Shown: positions 59,227-64,000 of the stretch, in pieces
Numbering within the stretch: the first letter of the stretch is position 1
Layout: each line of letters opens with the position of its first letter
Assembly: GCA_016929905.1 (NCBI GenBank)
Contig: JAFGHX010000462.1
Location: 1-64,000, forward strand
Direction of reading: 5' to 3'
DNA: 64,000 nt
From: Kiritimatiellia bacterium
Lineage (GTDB): Bacteria > Verrucomicrobiota > Kiritimatiellia > JAFGHX01
Made by a program: the position numbers and the translations under genes
The notes under the pieces: model-generated
What the model was told of the DNA's origin: nothing
What the model saw: the letters and a program-made list of their open reading frames with translations, nothing else
Database searches by the model: none

Positions 59227-59649
59227 TCAGGCTACCTCTATGCCCATGCTTCTCGCCGTACCCTCAATAATCCGCACCGCGCGTTCCATGTCGTTGGTGT
59301 TCAGGTCTTTGAGCTTGGCGCGTGCGATTTCCCGAACCTGCTCCTGCGTCACCTTGCCGACCTTGTCGCGGTTGGGAACCCCTGACCCCTTGACCAGCCC
59401 GGCCGCGCGTTTCAACAGCGACGCCGCCGGCGGGCTCTTGGTGATGAACGTGAACGAGCGGTCCTGATACACGCTGATCACCGCCGGGATGATCAGCCCC
59501 GCCTGCCCCTGCGTCGCCGCGTTGAAGGCCTTGCAGAATTCCATGATGTTCACGCCGTGCTGGCCCAACGCCGGGCCGACCGGCGGGGCCGGATTCGCCT
59601 GCCCGGCCGCGATCTGCAGTTTGATGGTGCCGATGATCTTTTTAGCCAT
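59227..59649 (-). CDS. rplK: 50S ribosomal protein L11
   Basis: 140 residues: AKKIIGTIKLQIAAGQANPA, PPVGPALGQHGVNIMEFCKA and the C-terminal SPPAASLLKRAAGLVKGSG. Part of the GTPase-associated centre and needed for stringent response. It lies 6 bp after nusG; no L1-binding leader fits in this gap. Confidence 0.97.
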   Translation of the reverse strand: MAKKIIGTIKLQIAAGQANPAPPVGPALGQHGVNIMEFCKAFNAATQGQAGLIIPAVISVYQDRSFTFITKSPPAASLLKRAAGLVKGSGVPNRDKVGKVTQEQVREIARAKLKDLNTNDMERAVRIIEGTARSMGIEVA

Positions 59650-59655
59650 GTCGCG

Positions 59656-60204
59656 TTAAACCCGTTCCACTTGCCAGTACTCGACCTCAACCGGCGCGCT
59701 CCGCCCGAAGATCGCTACCGAGATCTTGAGCCGGCCCCGCTCCGGATCGACTTCCTCGATGACACCGCTGAAATTCATGAAGGGGCCGTCGGTTATCTTC
59801 ACCGTCTCGCCCGGCTCGAACGATACCTTCGGCTTCACCTTCTCCGCACGCTCGTCGACCTGACACAGCAGCACGTCGACCTCTTCCTGCCGAAGCGGCA
59901 CCGGCTTCTCCCCGCCGACGAACCCGATGATGCCCGGCGTTTCCCGAATGAAGTACCAGGACTTGTCGTTGATCTGATGCTTCGCATCGTACAGATCGAT
60001 CTGGGCCAGGACGTAGCCGGGAAAGAACTTGCGGGTCGCCGTCGTCTTCTTGCCCTGCTTCACCTCCGAGACCTTCTCCGTCGGGACCAGCACGTCGCCG
60101 ATGTAGTCGCCCATTTCTTCCTGCTGGGTCCGGCGCTCGATACTGTCCTTGACCTTGCTCTCCTGCCCGGTCAGCGTATGGATGACAAACCACTCTTTAG
60201 CCAT
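59656..60204 (-). CDS. nusG: Transcription termination/antitermination protein NusG
   Basis: 182 residues. NGN domain (MAKEWFVIHTLTGQESKVKD, FFPGYVLAQIDLYD, YFIRETPGIIGFVGGEKPVP) and C-terminal KOW domain (FEPGETVKITDGPFMNFSGV). It couples RNA polymerase to the ribosome or Rho. It is located between secE (148 bp upstream, no gene in the gap) and rplK. Confidence 0.97.
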   Translation of the reverse strand: MAKEWFVIHTLTGQESKVKDSIERRTQQEEMGDYIGDVLVPTEKVSEVKQGKKTTATRKFFPGYVLAQIDLYDAKHQINDKSWYFIRETPGIIGFVGGEKPVPLRQEEVDVLLCQVDERAEKVKPKVSFEPGETVKITDGPFMNFSGVIEEVDPERGRLKISVAIFGRSAPVEVEYWQVERV

Positions 60205-60352
60205 TTGCGCTTCCCCGCAATCTCGTGCACGGGTTCGTAACTACACTCACGTCCTTCGCCTGCATCGCGCGGCGTCAGCCGAACGCCCGCCCAGGCCTCG
60301 GCCTGCGCTGCCGCCTTCCGCACTGGCGGCACGCGGCGCCCGGCCCCCCTCC

Positions 60353-60568
60353 CTACCCGGCCATGCGGCCCAGCCACCTGATCACCAGAACCAGGATCTG
60401 GTCGCTCGCCCCCACGAACAGCCCCAAGATCAGCATCGTGAAGAAGACGACCACCGTGGACTCCACCAGTTCCGAACGCGTGGGCCACGCGGATTTCCGC
60501 AGCTCGGCGATCACATCGTTGAAGAATCCGATCAGATCGCCGATCTTCGTTCGTATCTTCTCTATCAC
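60353..60568 (-). CDS. secE: Protein translocase subunit SecE
   Basis: 71 residues, the short single-TM type. The amphipathic helix FNDVIAELRKSAWPTRSELV carries the conserved WP motif, followed by the TM helix STVVVFFTMLILGLFVGASD. Clamp of the SecY channel. It lies between tRNA-Trp and nusG. Confidence 0.95.
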   Translation of the reverse strand: MIEKIRTKIGDLIGFFNDVIAELRKSAWPTRSELVESTVVVFFTMLILGLFVGASDQILVLVIRWLGRMAG

Positions 60569-60630
60569 AGCACGCCCTCACACCGCTGAACCGCACGCCG
60601 CGACGGGCGGAACCGGCCCCGTGGATTCAC

Positions 60631-60707
60631 TGGCAGGCCAGGGGGGACTCGAACCCCCAACACCCGGTTTTGGAGACCGGTACTCTGCCGAATTGAGCTA
60701 CTGGCCT
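60631..60707 (-). tRNA. tRNA-Trp (CCA anticodon)
   Basis: Clover leaf on the minus strand: acceptor AGGCCAG/CTGGCCT, D arm AGCTCAATTCGGCAGAG, anticodon stem CCGGT/ACCGG with loop CTCCAAA, T arm GGGGGTTCGAGTCCCCC. Anticodon CCA reads UGG. The 3' CCA is encoded (60631-60633). It lies between rpmG and secE, as in many secE-nusG regions. Confidence 0.95.
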
Positions 60708-60773
60708 ACCCCTGTCAAGACAGTGATTCTCAGCCAAAATCCCGGCGTCGCTCAATACCGTCCCCTCGCGCCG

Positions 60774-60926
60774 CTAGCGTGTTTCCCTGTGTACCGTGTG
60801 CTTGCGGTCGAACCGGCAGTACTTCTTGATCTCGAACCGGCCGGGCGTCAACCGCTTGTTCTTCGTGGACGTGTACGTCCGGCGTTTGCACTCGGTACAG
60901 GCCAATGTAATCAGATCTCGCGGCAT
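60774..60926 (-). CDS. rpmG: 50S ribosomal protein L33
   Basis: A 50-residue gene reading MPRDLITLACTECKRRTYTS and then TKNKRLTPGRFEIKKYCRFD RKHTVHRETR. The first CxxC (CTEC) is kept; the second pair is reduced to one Cys (KYCRFD). AGGAG lies 6 nt upstream of the ATG. It is located between tuf and tRNA-Trp. Confidence 0.93.
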   Translation of the reverse strand: MPRDLITLACTECKRRTYTSTKNKRLTPGRFEIKKYCRFDRKHTVHRETR

Positions 60927-60974
60927 ATCCCGCTCCTGACTTCCTCACCAACCCGCCACGCCGCGGCGGCACCC

Positions 60975-60991
60975 GGCGCCCGCAGGGCGCC
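60975..60991 (-). terminator. GC stem after tuf
   Basis: GGCGCCC-GCA-GGGCGCC, 7-bp arms, in the 90-bp spacer between tuf and rpmG, which is otherwise nearly pure G/C. No T-run; it may attenuate or only pause transcription. Confidence 0.3.
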
Positions 60992-61016
60992 CGGCCGGCC
61001 GCTGCGGCCGCGCCGC

Positions 61017-62225
<1,209 letters not shown>

Positions 62226-62304
62226 CTATCGTCTCCTTACACCTGAATGACCGACTACCCGCGATTCTCCCCGCCACCGCGCACGGCGGTGGATCCATCT
62301 GACA

Positions 62305-62377
62305 AGCCCATGAGCGGGATCGAACCGCTGACCTCGTCCTTACCAAGGACGTGCTCTACCAACTGAGCTACATGGGC
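62305..62377 (-). tRNA. tRNA-Thr (GGT anticodon)
   Basis: Minus strand: acceptor GCCCATG/CATGGGC, D arm AGCTCAGTTGGTAGAGC, anticodon stem CGTCC/GGACG with loop TTGGTAA, T arm AGCGGTTCGATCCCGCT. Anticodon GGT. The 3' CCA is not encoded, in contrast to the nearby tRNA-Trp. It lies before tuf, as in the thrT-tuf arrangement. Confidence 0.95.
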
Positions 62378-62592
62378 GTTAGGCGCCCCGCGCCACCCCT
62401 CAGTTTCACACGTGAACATCCTGCCCCTCACTTGAAAAAACCTTCACATACCGCCCAAAAAAAACGCGAAGAGGCTGTTCCCCCCCTTGTACTTCATCTC
62501 GCGGAATTAAGGGAAGCGAGGAGAAGCTCTTCTTACTTAGCCCAAATTGTTGTGGTCAGGTCGGCACGGAGGCCAACCAAAAAAACCGCGAA

Positions 62593-62620
62593 AATTTATC
62601 AAAACCAGAAACAATGTCAA
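62593..62620 (-). promoter_or_regulatory. Strong promoter of tRNA-Thr/tuf superoperon
   Basis: Minus strand: consensus TTGACA (62615-62620), a 16-bp spacer, and an extended -10 TGATAAATT (hexamer 62593-62598). The surrounding 100 bp are strikingly AT-rich. The leader to tRNA-Thr is about 210 nt with T-runs (for example near 62461 and 62578 when read on this strand). The rest of the 372-bp spacer to icd has one REP-like palindrome and no gene. Confidence 0.7.
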
Positions 62621-62686
62621 CAACTATTTTGAAAAAAGGAGAACGGCCCGGGAAGCCAAGCTCGCCGCAGGCGCCCACTCCCCGCA

Positions 62687-62708
62687 GGACGGGCTGGAAA
62701 GCCCGTCC
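62687..62708. repeat. REP-like GGACGGGCT palindrome
   Basis: GGACGGGCT-N4-AGCCCGTCC, the same sequence as at 26272-26295. It is located after the stop of icd. Probably a dispersed element; a transcript-end stem for icd is possible. Confidence 0.75.
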
Positions 62709-62749
62709 CGCCCCCACCCTTCCATATCTTCTCTTCCCCTTCCGCCCTT

Positions 62750-64000
<1,251 letters not shown>

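Noticed and set aside
59650..59655. L1 or L10 autoregulatory leaders in the rplKAJL operon
   Set aside because: The gaps nusG-rplK (6 bp) and rplA-rplJ (18 bp) are too small for the known leader structures.

Overview
The window is GC-rich, gene-dense chromosomal DNA, mostly on the minus strand. It resembles the PVC group (Planctomycetes, Verrucomicrobia, Kiritimatiellota, Lentisphaerota). The reasons are an EF-Tu whose switch I reads RDATKILTI instead of the usual RGITI, a large set of pseudopilins, a long-form SRP RNA, and text-like intergenic repeats. The placement is inference from remembered families; no search was run.

Layout. 1-3400: a minus-strand recombination/replication block, SRP RNA (long form with Alu domain) > dnaX > ebfC > recR, flanked by tandem and composite repeats. 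3400-7400: a membrane-tethered RRM protein, rpoD with a histone-H1-like tail, and thrC. 7.4-11.1 kb: ppdK on the plus strand, followed by a 400-bp nested palindromic element. 11.1-14.4 kb: uvrB and nadA. 14.8-19.6 kb: a translationally coupled GT9 glycosyltransferase and radical SAM pair, a solitary TRAP substrate-binding protein, and an unrecognised zinc-ribbon/coiled-coil membrane protein. 19.6-30.8 kb: a type II secretion/pseudopilus cluster (gspK, gspJ, gspI, gspH-like, four gspG-like genes, gspF/pilC) with a sigma-54 enhancer-binding regulator in its middle. 30.8-62.4 kb: the translation/transcription superoperon in one direction, tRNA-Thr, tuf, rpmG, tRNA-Trp, secE, nusG, rplKAJL, rpoBC, rpsLG, fusA, then S10-spc-alpha to rplQ. 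infA and rpmD (L30) are missing from their usual places. 62.7-64 kb: icd, running off the right edge.

The most interesting signal is regulatory. Four intergenic sites match the sigma-54 -24/-12 pattern (TGGCAC with GG-N10-GC): before ppdK, before the GT9/radical SAM pair, before gspIJK, and before the gspG/gspH operon. The last two are nearly identical and flank the genes around the encoded sigma-54 activator. One of them has an inverted repeat at enhancer distance. This suggests a locally encoded sigma-54 switch for a pseudopilus-type apparatus.

Several housekeeping proteins (RpoD, S11, L7/L12, L17, UvrB) carry low-complexity charged tails. Intergenic regions carry at least eight families of iterated or palindromic short repeats.
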